Positions 16,665 to 26,214 of a stretch of DNA of 64,000 nt are shown in pieces. The translations under genes were made by a program, and so were the position numbers. This DNA is from DDH964 sp963763205 (GTDB lineage: Bacteria; Desulfobacterota; Desulfuromonadia; Desulfuromonadales; DDH964). Below the pieces are notes generated by a model that saw only the letters and a program-made list of their open reading frames with translations, did no database searches and was not told where the DNA came from. Position 1 is the first letter of the stretch. Each line of letters begins with the position of its first letter. Where the stretch lies: contig CAVXNQ010000022.1 of assembly GCA_963763205.1 (NCBI GenBank), forward strand, positions 366,221 through 430,220. Reading direction: 5' to 3'.

Positions 16665-18347
16665 TCATTGCACCGTCTCCATCTGCGTCAGCTTCCTGCC
16701 GAGCAGGGACGCGATCACCACCAGGGAGGTGGAGATGAAGATCATGATCATCCCCAGGGCCGAGAGTTTGCCCCATAGGCCGTCCTCGGAAAAGCGCAGG
16801 ATCTGCACCGCCAGCACCTCCGAGCCGGGGCGCGAAAGGACCACCGAGAGGGTCAGCTCGCGCACGAACATGGTGGCCATGAGGATCCAGCCGGAGACGA
16901 TGCCGGGGATCAGGAGGGGGATGATGATCCGGCGCATGGTGTAGAAGGGGCTGCCGCCGCAGACCCGGGAGGATTCCTCCAGGTGGCTGTGAATCTGGAC
17001 GAAGGCGCTCGACAGGGGCCGGATGCCGTAGGGGAGATAGGTGGCGATGTAGCCGATCAGCAGCGCCCAGATCGTGGCGTAGAGGGGGGTGCGGACGAAG
17101 AACCACATGAACCCCACGCCGATGACGATGCCGGGGAAGGAGAAGGAGAGAAAGCTCAGCGATTCCAGGATGCCCGCCGCCCGGGTGCGCACCTTGACGA
17201 TGACGTAGGCGACGAAGATCGAGAGGATGATCCCGAGGGTCGCCCCCACCAGGCCGAGGGTGACGCTGTTGCGCAGCGCCAGCAGGGAGATCGGGTCCCT
17301 CAGCACCTCGCTCCAGTTCTTCCAACTCATCAGCGAAAAGGCCCGGGCACTCGGCACCATGGCGTAGGGGACCAGGGAGGTGTAGAAGAGGACGACCACC
17401 GGCAGGACGATCAGCACGCAGGAGAGCAGCCCGACGACGGCGAAGATGGGGTATTTGGACCGTTTCAGGTCGATCAGGGTCGGCTTGAATCCCCGGCTCG
17501 AGATGGTGACGTAGCGGCTGCTCTCCGCGGTCAGGTAGCGGTAGAGATAAATCAGCAGGATCGAGGCGGCCAGGGCGCTCATACCGATGGCCGAGGCCTT
17601 GCCGTAGTCGGCGGAGAAGCCGGTGGAGATGACCCGGTAGATGTGGGTGGAGAGGACGTAGATCCGCCCCGGGATGCCGATCACCGAGGGGACGGCAAAG
17701 GAGGCCAGACTGCGCACCACCACCAGGATCGCCGCGGCCAAAATGGCGGGACGCAGCACCGGCAGGGTCACCCGGGTCAGGGTGCGCAGGTTCGACGCCC
17801 CGCAGACCTTGGAGGATTCCTCCAGGGCGACGTCGAAGGATCGCATGGCCGGTGCGATGATCAGGTAGGCGATGGGCAGGTCGAGGAGCCCCTCGACCAG
17901 GATCATCCCCGGCAGCGAATAGATGTTGAACAGGGCCTTCGAGAGGCCGAACCCTTCCATCAGCCAGCGGTTCAGGATGCCGTTGCTGGGGTTGAGCAGC
18001 AGCACCCAGCTCACCGCGAACAGGATGTGCGGGATCATCATCGGGATGATGGAGATGACGCCGAACAGGAACTTGCCGGGGATGTTGGTGCGGGTATTCA
18101 CGTAGGCCAGAAAGAGGGCCAGGGCGGTGGCCACCAGCGCCGAGCCGAGGGTGAAGATCGCGGTATTGACGAGGATGCCGGCAAACGCCGGGTCGGTGTA
18201 GGCCGCGACGTACTTCTCCACGGTAAAGCGGCCGAAGGTGCCGAATCCCCGCGAGAAGCTGCCGAGGACCAGCATGACCACGGGACAGACGGTCAGAAAC
18301 CCGACGATGACGATCAGCGTTGGGGTGAGGGGCGGTTTTTTCAGCAT
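16665..18347 (-). CDS. Iron(III)-type ABC transporter permease, fused double-domain
   Basis: A 560-residue inner-membrane protein with about 12 hydrophobic segments in two homologous halves. Each half has an EAA-like cytoplasmic loop for ATPase docking: EESSKVCGASNLRTLTRVTLP in the first and EESSRVCGGSPFYTMRRIIIP in the second. This double architecture is typical of FbpB-like ferric iron permeases and relatives for thiamine or phosphonate. The gene is the last of a three-gene minus-strand operon, seven bases after the ATPase gene. Substrate assignment rests on overall similarity to iron/polyamine-class importers and is not certain. Confidence 0.85.
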   Translation of the reverse strand: MLKKPPLTPTLIVIVGFLTVCPVVMLVLGSFSRGFGTFGRFTVEKYVAAYTDPAFAGILVNTAIFTLGSALVATALALFLAYVNTRTNIPGKFLFGVISIIPMMIPHILFAVSWVLLLNPSNGILNRWLMEGFGLSKALFNIYSLPGMILVEGLLDLPIAYLIIAPAMRSFDVALEESSKVCGASNLRTLTRVTLPVLRPAILAAAILVVVRSLASFAVPSVIGIPGRIYVLSTHIYRVISTGFSADYGKASAIGMSALAASILLIYLYRYLTAESSRYVTISSRGFKPTLIDLKRSKYPIFAVVGLLSCVLIVLPVVVLFYTSLVPYAMVPSARAFSLMSWKNWSEVLRDPISLLALRNSVTLGLVGATLGIILSIFVAYVIVKVRTRAAGILESLSFLSFSFPGIVIGVGFMWFFVRTPLYATIWALLIGYIATYLPYGIRPLSSAFVQIHSHLEESSRVCGGSPFYTMRRIIIPLLIPGIVSGWILMATMFVRELTLSVVLSRPGSEVLAVQILRFSEDGLWGKLSALGMIMIFISTSLVVIASLLGRKLTQMETVQ

Positions 18348-18354
18348 GCGGCGC

Positions 18355-19440
18355 CTAAGCCGAAAGCAGAAAACAGTGATCGGGGTCGAAGCTGATGTGA
18401 ATCTCGTCCCCTTCGGCGAGATCGGCGGTGGGCGTGATGGTGGTGGTGAGCAGCCGGTCTCCCACCCGGATCTCGCCCTCGTAGGCCTCGCCGATGAAGA
18501 CCAGGGTTTCCACCCGGCCCCGGAAGAGGTTGCGCGCCTTATCCTTCTCTCCGGCCAGCCGCATGAATTCTGGGCGTACGCACAGCATCGCTTCGTCGCC
18601 CGGAACCAGGCCGTGGCTGTTGCGGCCTAGGATGGGGCCGATTTCCGAAGCGATGACCGCGTGGCCGTTCTCCAGCGCCGTGACCTTCCCCGGGATCAGG
18701 TTGGCGCGACCGATGAAATCGGCGACGAAGCGGTGGTCGGCGTTGAAATAGATCTTTTTCGGGTCGCCGATCTCGACGATGCGGCCTTCGCGCATCACCG
18801 CTATTTCATCCGAAAGGGCCAACGCCTCGACGCGGTCGTGGGTCACATAGACCGCGGTGATCTGCAGCTCGGAGAGAAAACGGCGCAGTTCCTTGCGCGT
18901 CTCTTCCCGGAGCTTGGCGTCGAGGTTGCTCAGCGGTTCGTCGAAGAGAATCACCTTGGGCTCGGCCACCAGGGCCCGGGCCAGGGCGACGCGCTGCTGC
19001 TGGCCGCCGCTCAGCTTCGTCGCCGGCCGGTTTTCGAACCCCTCCATCTGCACGAATTGGAGGGTCCGGGCCACCCGGCTGCGGATTTCCGCCTTGGCCA
19101 CCCCGCGGTTCTGCAGGGGATAGGCAACGTTGTTGAAGACGTTCATGTGGGGCCAGATGGCATAGGTCTGAAAGACCATGCCGAGTCCCCGTTTTTCCGG
19201 CGGCACGAAGATCTTCTTCTCCCGCGACCAGACGATCTCGCCGCCGATGGCGATCTCGCCGGCATCCGGGGTCTCAAGGCCGACGATGCAGCGCAGCAGG
19301 GTGGTTTTGCCGCAGCCGCTCGGGCCGAGCAGGGTGAAGATCCGGTTGGCCGGGATGGTCAGGTCGACCCGGTCCAGGGCCCGGATCTCTTTGCCCTCGG
19401 AATGGTAGCTCTTGGTCAGCCCGTCGATGCGGATTTCCAT
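18355..19440 (-). CDS. ABC transporter ATP-binding protein (FbpC/PotA class)
   Basis: A 361-residue ATPase with Walker A LLGPSGCGKTTLL, the Q-loop region MVFQTYAIWPHM, ABC signature LSGGQQQRVALARAL, Walker B VILFDEPLSNLD and switch His in VYVTHDRVEAL. The C-terminal about 120 residues form a TOBE-type regulatory domain (LCVRPEFMRLAGE, GRVETLVFIGEAYEG). This class drives uptake of ferric iron, polyamines or similar solutes. It lies between the binding-protein and permease genes on the same strand. Confidence 0.93.
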   Translation of the reverse strand: MEIRIDGLTKSYHSEGKEIRALDRVDLTIPANRIFTLLGPSGCGKTTLLRCIVGLETPDAGEIAIGGEIVWSREKKIFVPPEKRGLGMVFQTYAIWPHMNVFNNVAYPLQNRGVAKAEIRSRVARTLQFVQMEGFENRPATKLSGGQQQRVALARALVAEPKVILFDEPLSNLDAKLREETRKELRRFLSELQITAVYVTHDRVEALALSDEIAVMREGRIVEIGDPKKIYFNADHRFVADFIGRANLIPGKVTALENGHAVIASEIGPILGRNSHGLVPGDEAMLCVRPEFMRLAGEKDKARNLFRGRVETLVFIGEAYEGEIRVGDRLLTTTITPTADLAEGDEIHISFDPDHCFLLSA

Positions 19441-19506
19441 GGTTCCTCGAAAAACCGAAGCCGGGGCCGCAGGGTGCGGCCCCGGCTCCTGAAGACGAAA
19501 GCCGGC

Positions 19507-20493
19507 CTACTGGGCGAAGAAGATCGTCTTGAACTTATTCCCCCAGCTGCGGATTTCTTCATCGGAAAGTTCGCGGATGGGCAGGACCTTGGCCTCGCTG
19601 ATGCCGTCGATGGGGGGAAAGACCCCCGGGGCGAGCACGTATTCGCCTACCTTGTCGGCCAGCAGCTTCATGGCGTCGCGCGACAGCCAGTAGTCCATGA
19701 AAACTCTGGCGGCCTCGGGATGGGGCGCCTTGGCGACGATGGCGATGGCCCGCGGCGTGCCGAGCAGGGTGCCGACCCGAGCCCAGTCGAGGGGGGCCGG
19801 GGCGTGGGTGATGATGTACTTGGGCATGGAGATCGCCAGCAGCTTCTCACCGCTTTCCACCGGCGCCGGCGAAGGTCCGAAGGACTTGACGAACATCGGC
19901 TTGTTGGCGGCGAGCCCCTTGACGAACTTCATCCACGCCTCGTCGGAGGGGAAGATATGGTTCTCCTTCAGCCCGACCAGCCAGGAAATGGTGGTGGCAT
20001 GGGTCGAGGGATCGGGCATGACGATCTTGTCGCGCCACTTGGGATCGGTGAGGTCCTCGTAGGTCTTGGGGACGTCCTGCGGCTTGACCAGTTCCTTGTT
20101 GTAGATCGGAGCGACGTATTCGATGCCGAACTGAACGATGGTGCCATCCTTCGCCCAGGCCGGATAGCCGGCGGCGGAGGGGGACGCATAGGGGGTGAGC
20201 ACCCCCTGGTCCTTCAGCGTCTCGAGGATCGGCAGCGGTCCCTGGACGACGTCGGCTTCCAGCTTTCCGGCGTCGAACTCGGTCAGGACCGTGGCCAGGT
20301 ACTTGGAGGTGGAGATGCGGGTGTAGATGCCGTCCACCCCCGTCGCCCCCTTGAAGGCATCCATGATCGGTTCCACGGCGGTGATGTTGGCGTAGAAATT
20401 CGCCTTTCCTTCCGCCTTCGCCTTGGCCAGGTCCGCCGCCGAAGCGCAGGGAACGAGGACCAGGCCCAAGAGAAAAATCGCCAGTTTTTTCAT
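19507..20493 (-). CDS. Periplasmic ABC-transporter binding protein, iron(III)-binding-like
   Basis: A 328-residue protein with a signal peptide (KKLAIFLLGLVLVPCASA, cleavage before ADLA). It has the extracellular solute-binding type 1 fold: ANITAVEPIMDAFKGATG, TEFDAGKLEADVVQG, GIEYVAPIYNKELV and MDYWLSRDAMKLLAD. This FbpA-like class binds ferric iron or small anions and delivers them to the permease. ATG 20493 was chosen because it starts the signal peptide and has AGGAGA upstream; an upstream extension in the same frame has no such site. It is the first gene of the three-gene importer operon. Confidence 0.85.
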   Translation of the reverse strand: MKKLAIFLLGLVLVPCASAADLAKAKAEGKANFYANITAVEPIMDAFKGATGVDGIYTRISTSKYLATVLTEFDAGKLEADVVQGPLPILETLKDQGVLTPYASPSAAGYPAWAKDGTIVQFGIEYVAPIYNKELVKPQDVPKTYEDLTDPKWRDKIVMPDPSTHATTISWLVGLKENHIFPSDEAWMKFVKGLAANKPMFVKSFGPSPAPVESGEKLLAISMPKYIITHAPAPLDWARVGTLLGTPRAIAIVAKAPHPEAARVFMDYWLSRDAMKLLADKVGEYVLAPGVFPPIDGISEAKVLPIRELSDEEIRSWGNKFKTIFFAQ

Positions 20494-21002
20494 GAGCTCT
20501 TCTCCTTTTCGCCAAGGGAGGTGTTTTCGTGAATCCGGGCGAATTCGACTTGCCCGACGAACCCTGTGAGAAACCGGAAAACTTTTTCCGCCCATGTCCT
20601 GAAGGGAGCGGCGACCGCCAAACCATTTTCGATTTGGCGGTGATCGCAGCGCCGGTGGGGGATTTGCCGTGATATCTGCCCTGAAATGAAAGGAACCGCT
20701 GCCGAGCCCGGTCCGGCAGGGTGCCGGTGCGAGATTTGGAGTTAGACAGTTTTAAAGATACTGCCTTGTTGGAGGCGGTCAATTGCCCGGCACCGGAAAA
20801 TAAGAATGGGCCTTGGCATCTCCCATCGGATTTGGCGGATGGCAGATCCCCAAGCCCCAATCGATCGGGCATGGTGAGTTGGTTCAAATGCCGAACCCTA
20901 CCTTCAGAGTGGTGCTCCCCGGAGGGCTACGGCCACCGAACCTGCGAAGGAGGCTTTAGCGCCCCGGCCAATCGTCATCTTTTCTGCAGCTGGGGGAACC
21001 GT
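20494..21002. other. Upstream region of the ABC importer operon with a hairpin
   Basis: No gene is seen. A hairpin at 20611-20647 pairs GCGACCGCCAAA with TTTGGCGGT-GATCGC with minor mismatch. On the minus strand it lies about 120 bases upstream of the binding-protein gene, so it could be a leader structure or terminator of the gene at 21003. I did not find a Fur box I could defend. Confidence 0.35.
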
Positions 21003-23181
21003 TTACCAATTCTGCAGGCGTGGTCCTTCCCCGAATTTTCGTCGATAATTCCTGGCCGTCACCGCTTGCACGGGCTTTCGCGCCTGCTTCAACTGCCGCA
21101 GCAGATGTGCTGCCGCCATCGGCGTTCCCAGCAGAAATCCCTGGGCTTCGTCACAGCCGCTGTTCTGCAGGAACTCCAACTGGGCGCGTGTCTCCACGCC
21201 CTCGGCCAGGACCCTGATTTTCAGGGTATGGGCCAGGGCGACGACCGCCTCGACGATGGCGGCATCGCTGGGGTCATGACCGATGCCGGCGATAAAGGCC
21301 CGGTCGATCTTCAGCCGGTCGACCGGGAAATGCTTGAGGTAGCTCAGGGAGGAGTAGCCGGTACCGAAATCGTCGATGGCGAGCTGGACGCCCATTTCCT
21401 TCAGGGCTTTCAGCATGGTCACGGTTTGCTCGCCGTGTTCCATGAGAACGCTTTCGGTGAATTCCAGTTCCAGGCAGGTCGGGTCGAATTGCGTCTCATC
21501 CAGGATGTTTCGGATGAAATCAGGAAAATCGGGCTGGCGCAGTTGATGACCCGAAATGTTGACCGCCACCCTGCCCACCGCATACCCCGCCTCGAACCAG
21601 GCCTTGGCCTGGCCGCAGGCCGAGCGCAGGACCATCTCGCCGAGGGGGAAAATCAGGCCGCTGTTCTCGGCCAGCGGAATGAATCGTGCCGGCGAAATCT
21701 CCCCGAGTTCGGCATGGCGCCAACGGGCCAGCACTTCCACCCCGCAGGGACAATCGGACTGCAGATCCCATTGGGGTTGATAGACGAGGAGAGTTCCCTT
21801 CCCTCCAGGGCAAGCCGGAGGGCGGATTCCAGGGCCACCTTTTCCACGATCTTTCTGTTCATCCTGGCCGAGAAAAACTGGAAATTCTGACGGCCATTGG
21901 CTTTGGCCTGATACATGGCCGAATCGGCGCAGCGCATCAGCCCTTCCATGTCGGGAGCATCGTTGGGGTACAAGGCGATGCCGATGCTGATGCTGGCATA
22001 GATCTTCCTGCACTCGACTTCGAAGGGGACGCGGAAGCTCTCCTGAATCCGGCGGGCCGTGGCGGCGGCCGTCTCCTGGTCCTCGGTGGGGCCGAGCATG
22101 ACCACGAACTCGTCTCCGCCCAGCCGGGCCAGGGTATCCGAGCCGCGCACGCAGGTCGATAGCCGGTGGGCCACCTCGGTCAGGAGCCGGTCGCCGAATT
22201 CATGCCCCTGGGTGTCGTTGATGTCCTTGAAATGGTCGAGATCGAGGAACAGGACGGCCACCGATATCTGGTTGCGGTTGGCCTGGACCAGCGCTTTCTG
22301 CAGCCGATCGAGGAAAAGCGTGCGGTTGGGGAGGCTGGTGAGAGTGTCGTAGTAAGCGAGTTGGTGAATCTGGACTTCGTTCATCTTGCGCTCGGTGATG
22401 TCTTCGCAGATGGTGACGATGCCCAGGAATTCCTGCTTGGCATTGCGGACCGCCACGGAAGAGAGCTGAACGGGGAACTCGCTGCCCCCTTTGCGGCGAT
22501 TGACGCTTTCCCGCCGCCAGACTCCGGAATTTTCGTGTTTTTCCAGGAGGCCGCCTTGGTGCATTCGTTGCGGCGCCAGGACCCGGGCATGCTGATCCAG
22601 CAACTCACCCACTTCGAAGCCGTGCATCGCCGCGTCCGCCGGATTGGTGTAAATGATCTTCCCGTCGGCGTCGCAGATGGTAATGCCGAGAGGCAGAGAC
22701 TCAACGGCCGCCCGCAGCATGCGGAGGTTGCCTTCGCTGCGAGTCAGCTCTTCGAGGGCCCGGCTGGCCCGCAGCAGGGAACGGACCCGGTAGCCGAGGA
22801 GCTCGCCGCTGATCGGTTTGGAAATGCAGTCGGTGACCCCGGCGTCGAAGGCGCGATGGATGGCGGCGGTGTCCTTGAGGCCCGTCACCGCCAAGATGGG
22901 GGTATACTGGCCTCCTGCCATGCCGCGCAGGGCGGCGCAAGTGCTGAAGCCGTCCATCGCGGCATTACCAGGTCGAGGATCACCACGTCAGGGCGCGCCG
23001 TGTGGAAGAGTTCGAGGGCCTCCTCGCCGCATGCGGCCTCCTCGATCCGGCAGCCAACGTCCTCGAGGGCCGCGCGGAAGGTTTTGCGCATGAAGGCTTC
23101 GTCGTCCACCACCAGTACCGTCGGTCTCAAGGGGTCGGCCTCGGCCCTCGGCACCGCGTTGTTGCCTGGTTCCGTCATCAT
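21003..23181 (-). CDS. REC-PAS-GGDEF-EAL cyclic-di-GMP signalling protein (two frameshifts)
   Basis: Starts at ATG 23181 (MMTEPGNN) with GGAGGG upstream. Domain order: a receiver (TVLVVDDEAFMRKTF, phosphoacceptor in VVILDLVMP, conserved KPI); a PAS sensor (ITICDADGKIIYTNPADAAM); a GGDEF domain with intact RLGGDEFVVM and DSAMYQAKANGRQNFQ; and an EAL domain beginning VYQPQWDL with EVLARW in place of EALxRW. The EAL domain also has ELEFTESVLM, IDDFGTGYSSLSYL and LAEGVET. One-base shifts are needed near 22950 and 21780. The EAL catalytic acids look conserved, so both synthesis and breakdown of c-di-GMP are possible, controlled by an unknown kinase. Confidence 0.87.
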
Positions 23182-23767
23182 TGACCCTCCGGCAGTCATC
23201 ATATCGGGGAAGGTTGGGCCGTCGGCCGTGCCGGTCGCCGTGCAGAGCTTCCTCCCCGGGCGTAAGGTGCCAACGTCGGTCCTAAACAAAATCCGCTGGT
23301 CGGGGCGATGCCGGCAACAGCGGTTCGTTTTTTATTTGCAGTCGGGGAAATGGAACAGGAAATTCACAATGATCCTCCAGTACCCGCTATTTGACTAATT
23401 TATATACAGAATCAAATTACTTTTCTCTTCCTTGAGGAATTTGTAGCAGACTCCTTCCCGATTGCAATTGTCCGGCGCACTCGACTTTTGCTGGCTGGGA
23501 CGGAAAAATGCCGATACCCTGCAAGCCGCAGATCGCCGGGGAAGCTCCCGGCAGGACATCGTCGAGACGCCCGGCAATGCCGCAGTGAGCCTGTCCTACC
23601 CAGACCGGCGTTCAGTCGCCCCCGGAAGCCGGGGAGATTATGGCTGCGGCCCTGTGCCGGTTTCGGGAAGGGGAAACGCCGGCCATGCGGTCGGACCGCA
23701 GGGTAATAATCCGGTATACTGGATTCCGCGAGGAGGGTGGAAGCGAATTCGAACCCGGAGGTAGGCT
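23182..23767. other. Intergenic region, includes a possible ppgK promoter
   Basis: No convincing gene. An AT-rich stretch lies at 23395-23460. Near the right end TATACT (23715-23720) is a good -10 box 48 bases before ppgK, but no clear -35 box is present. A GAGG ribosome site lies at about 23751-23762. Confidence 0.35.
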
Positions 23768-24511
23768 ATGCACATTCTCGGCATCGACATCGGCGGCAGC
23801 GGGATCAAGGCGGGCGTGGTCGACGTCGAACAGGGCTGCCTGATCGGCGAACGGCGGCGCATTCCAACCCCCGAGCCGGCCACGCCGCGAGCCATGCAGG
23901 AGGTCGTCGCGAGCCTGGTCCGGGAATTTTCCTGGACCGGGGCGGTCGGCTGCGGATTTCCCGGGGTGATTCGTGACGGCCGGGCAATGACCGCCGCCAA
24001 CATCGATCGCGCCTGGCTCGGTACCGACGTGGCCGGCCTGTTTGCCGGCGCCACGGACTGCCCCTTTCTGGTCCTGAACGATGCCGACGCGGCCGGGATC
24101 GCCGAAATGCGTTTCGGCGCCGGCCGGGGGCGGCCGGGAGTGGTGCTGCTGATCACGGTGGGAACGGGCCTCGGTTCCGCCCTGTTCAGCGACGGCGCTC
24201 TGGTCCCGAACACCGAGTTCGGCCATATCCTGCTGCGCGGCAAGGAAGCCGAGCGCTACGCCTCGGATGCCGTCCGGGAACGGAAACACCTGAGCTGGAG
24301 CAGGTGGGGGAAGCGTTTCAACCGTTACCTGCGGCGCATGGAAGAGCTGGTCTGGCCCGATCTCTTCATTATCGGCGGCGGTGCGAGCAAGAAGCACGAG
24401 CGGTTCTTCTCCCAGCTCGATGTCCGGGCCGAAGTCGTTCCGGCGCAATTGCGCAACGAGGCCGGGATCATCGGCGCCGCCCTCGCTGCCGCCCGCGCCG
24501 CTGCCCGCTGA
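23768..24511 (+). CDS. ppgK: Polyphosphate glucokinase (ROK family)
   Basis: A 247-residue cytoplasmic kinase. The phosphate-1 motif is GIDIGGSGIKAGVVD, the catalytic Asp region is VLNDADAAGIAEM, and the phosphate-2 motif is ITVGTGLGSALFSDG. The segment EFGHILLRGKEAERYASDAVRERKHLSWSRW and IIGGGASKKHERF are characteristic of polyphosphate-dependent glucokinases rather than ATP-only ROK kinases. It phosphorylates glucose with polyphosphate, and usually also ATP, feeding glycolysis. It is a single gene on plus, followed by a small gene. Confidence 0.88.
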   Translation: MHILGIDIGGSGIKAGVVDVEQGCLIGERRRIPTPEPATPRAMQEVVASLVREFSWTGAVGCGFPGVIRDGRAMTAANIDRAWLGTDVAGLFAGATDCPFLVLNDADAAGIAEMRFGAGRGRPGVVLLITVGTGLGSALFSDGALVPNTEFGHILLRGKEAERYASDAVRERKHLSWSRWGKRFNRYLRRMEELVWPDLFIIGGGASKKHERFFSQLDVRAEVVPAQLRNEAGIIGAALAAARAAAR

Positions 24512-24615
24512 TTTCGCAGACGCAAAGGGGGCCGGACACGGGTTTTTGTTGAAATTCCCGGTGTGATCAACGAAAGTATTGAGGAATTGCCCAAACCGAA
24601 GGGAGACTAAAAATC

Positions 24616-24804
24616 GTGTCCGAACTGTTACCCGAGGGCGAAGACCTGCGGCGTGCCGTCAAATGGATCTCCGCCAACCGCCTGGAGGACCCCGACCAGC
24701 CGCTGCCGCGGCTGGTCGAGGAAGCTACCTTCAAATTCGATCTTTCCCCCAAAGACGCCGAGTTCCTGATCCTTTTCTTCAAGGAGGGGCAGGGCGAGCC
24801 CTGA
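24616..24804 (+). CDS. Small conserved-looking protein, function unknown
   Basis: A 62-residue acidic, helical protein starting at GTG 24616 with GAAGGGAG upstream. It has no signal peptide or transmembrane helix. The sequence (LRRAVKWISANRLEDPD, LVEEATFKFDLSPKDAEF) looks like a genuine compact helical domain. I have a weak recollection of similar short proteins in Geobacter-type genomes but no function. It lies 105 bases after ppgK and converges with the LarA-like gene, leaving only nine bases between stops. Confidence 0.65.
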   Translation: MSELLPEGEDLRRAVKWISANRLEDPDQPLPRLVEEATFKFDLSPKDAEFLILFFKEGQGEP

Positions 24805-24813
24805 TCCCCTGGC

Positions 24814-26088
24814 CTATCCCACCTGCAAGATCAGCATCGGTCCGTCCGGGACGATCGCCCAGCGGGCCTCCTGGCCGAAACGCTGCAGCAGCTGTTCGAT
24901 CGCCGTATCGAGAGCCGCGACCGGGTGGAAGTGGAAGCGCTTCAGGGTCGCCGCGTCGATGCCGTGGGTGTAGACCCAGACCTCGTTCTTCAGCATCACC
25001 TGGTAGGTCTCCTGGGCGCACCACTGATCGGGGAGGAAGAACTCCTTCTTCATCAGCTTCTCGATGAACGCCGCCGGCGTGGTGGCGTGCTCGAAGACCG
25101 CCCGGTACTCCTCGCTGCCGAAGCCCTCCAGACATTCCGTCGCAATCAGGATCACACCCCCCTCGCGCACCGCGCCGGAGACTCCCGAGAGCCCCTTGGC
25201 CGACTGGTAGAGGTTGCAGTCGAGCGGCGCACCGGCGTTGGTGGTGACGACGAAGTCGAGGGGCTGTTCCAGCTGCCTGACGCAGTGCCTGGAAAGGAAT
25301 TCGACGCCCTGGAGGTGCGCCTTGACCGGGTGGCCGGCGAAAACCCCGGTGACCCGCTTGCCGGTGTCGAGGGTGACGTTGACGATGAAATCGGCGCCGG
25401 CCATCGCCATGACCGCCAGCCCCGCCTCGTGGAAGGGGTTTCCCTCGAGCACTCCGTAGCGGGTCTGCGGGTGGGCGACCATCTCCGGGCCGTGCATGAA
25501 CTCGAGGGTCTTGACCGAGGAGATGCCGGGGAGGATCGACTTGCGTCCCCCGGAAAATCCGGCCCACATGTGCGGCTCGATGAAGCCGGTGAGGATCTTC
25601 AGGTCGGCCTGAAGGTAGCGGAGGTTGACGTAGGCGGGGACGCCCTCGCCGATGGTTCCGACCTGTTCCATCTCCGCCTGGTTTTTGGAGAAATGGTTGA
25701 TCACCCGGTAGCGTGCGGCCACCTCCGGTCCGACCAGCCGTTCCAGCTCGGCCCCCTCGTTGGGGCGGTGGATGCCGGTGGCGATGAGGATGGTGATCTG
25801 CTCGGCGGGCATCCCGGCCGCTTCCAGCTCGGCGGTGATCAGCGGCAGCAGCAGAGGGTTGGGGACCGGCCGGGTGATGTCGCTGATGACGATCACCGCA
25901 TCGCGCCTGCCGCGCGCGAGTTCCCGGAGCGGCTGCGAAGCGTGCGGTTCTTCCAGCGCCGCCTGCACGGCCGCGGCCGGATCGGCCAGGGGCGTCGCCT
26001 CCTGCGGATAGAGGACCCCGGCAAAATTCGCGGTCTCGGGAAAATTCAGTTCCAGCCCCTGTTCGCCATACTTGAGACGGACCTGCAT
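24814..26088 (-). CDS. LarA-like nickel-dependent racemase/epimerase (DUF2088 family)
   Basis: A 424-residue protein from ATG 26088 with AGGAGC upstream. Family motifs are VISDITRPVPN, the LIATGIHRPN histidine loop, INHFSKNQAE, and the GFSGGRKSILPGISS segment that contacts the cofactor. LarA uses a nickel pincer nucleotide to racemise lactate or related 2-hydroxyacids. No larB, larC or larE genes for cofactor synthesis are visible nearby, so they must lie elsewhere or the substrate differs. Length matches the family (about 420-430). Confidence 0.83.
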   Translation of the reverse strand: MQVRLKYGEQGLELNFPETANFAGVLYPQEATPLADPAAAVQAALEEPHASQPLRELARGRRDAVIVISDITRPVPNPLLLPLITAELEAAGMPAEQITILIATGIHRPNEGAELERLVGPEVAARYRVINHFSKNQAEMEQVGTIGEGVPAYVNLRYLQADLKILTGFIEPHMWAGFSGGRKSILPGISSVKTLEFMHGPEMVAHPQTRYGVLEGNPFHEAGLAVMAMAGADFIVNVTLDTGKRVTGVFAGHPVKAHLQGVEFLSRHCVRQLEQPLDFVVTTNAGAPLDCNLYQSAKGLSGVSGAVREGGVILIATECLEGFGSEEYRAVFEHATTPAAFIEKLMKKEFFLPDQWCAQETYQVMLKNEVWVYTHGIDAATLKRFHFHPVAALDTAIEQLLQRFGQEARWAIVPDGPMLILQVG

Positions 26089-26214
26089 GTCGGCTCCTGA
26101 GGTGGACCGGCGCCGCTCTGACGCGCCGGTCGGAAGGTCGCTACCTGTCAGCATAAGGCCGGCGCGGCGGATTGCAAGAGACCTGCCTCCCGCCGGGGCG
26201 CGGCACGGCAGACT

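Noticed and set aside
20494..20760. Thiamine or other riboswitch before the ABC importer
   Set aside because: The diagnostic conserved segments of the TPP riboswitch are absent; only a simple hairpin is present.
23462..23764. 100-codon open frame upstream of ppgK
   Set aside because: No ribosome site, low-complexity composition and no recognisable motif; it overlaps the likely ppgK promoter.
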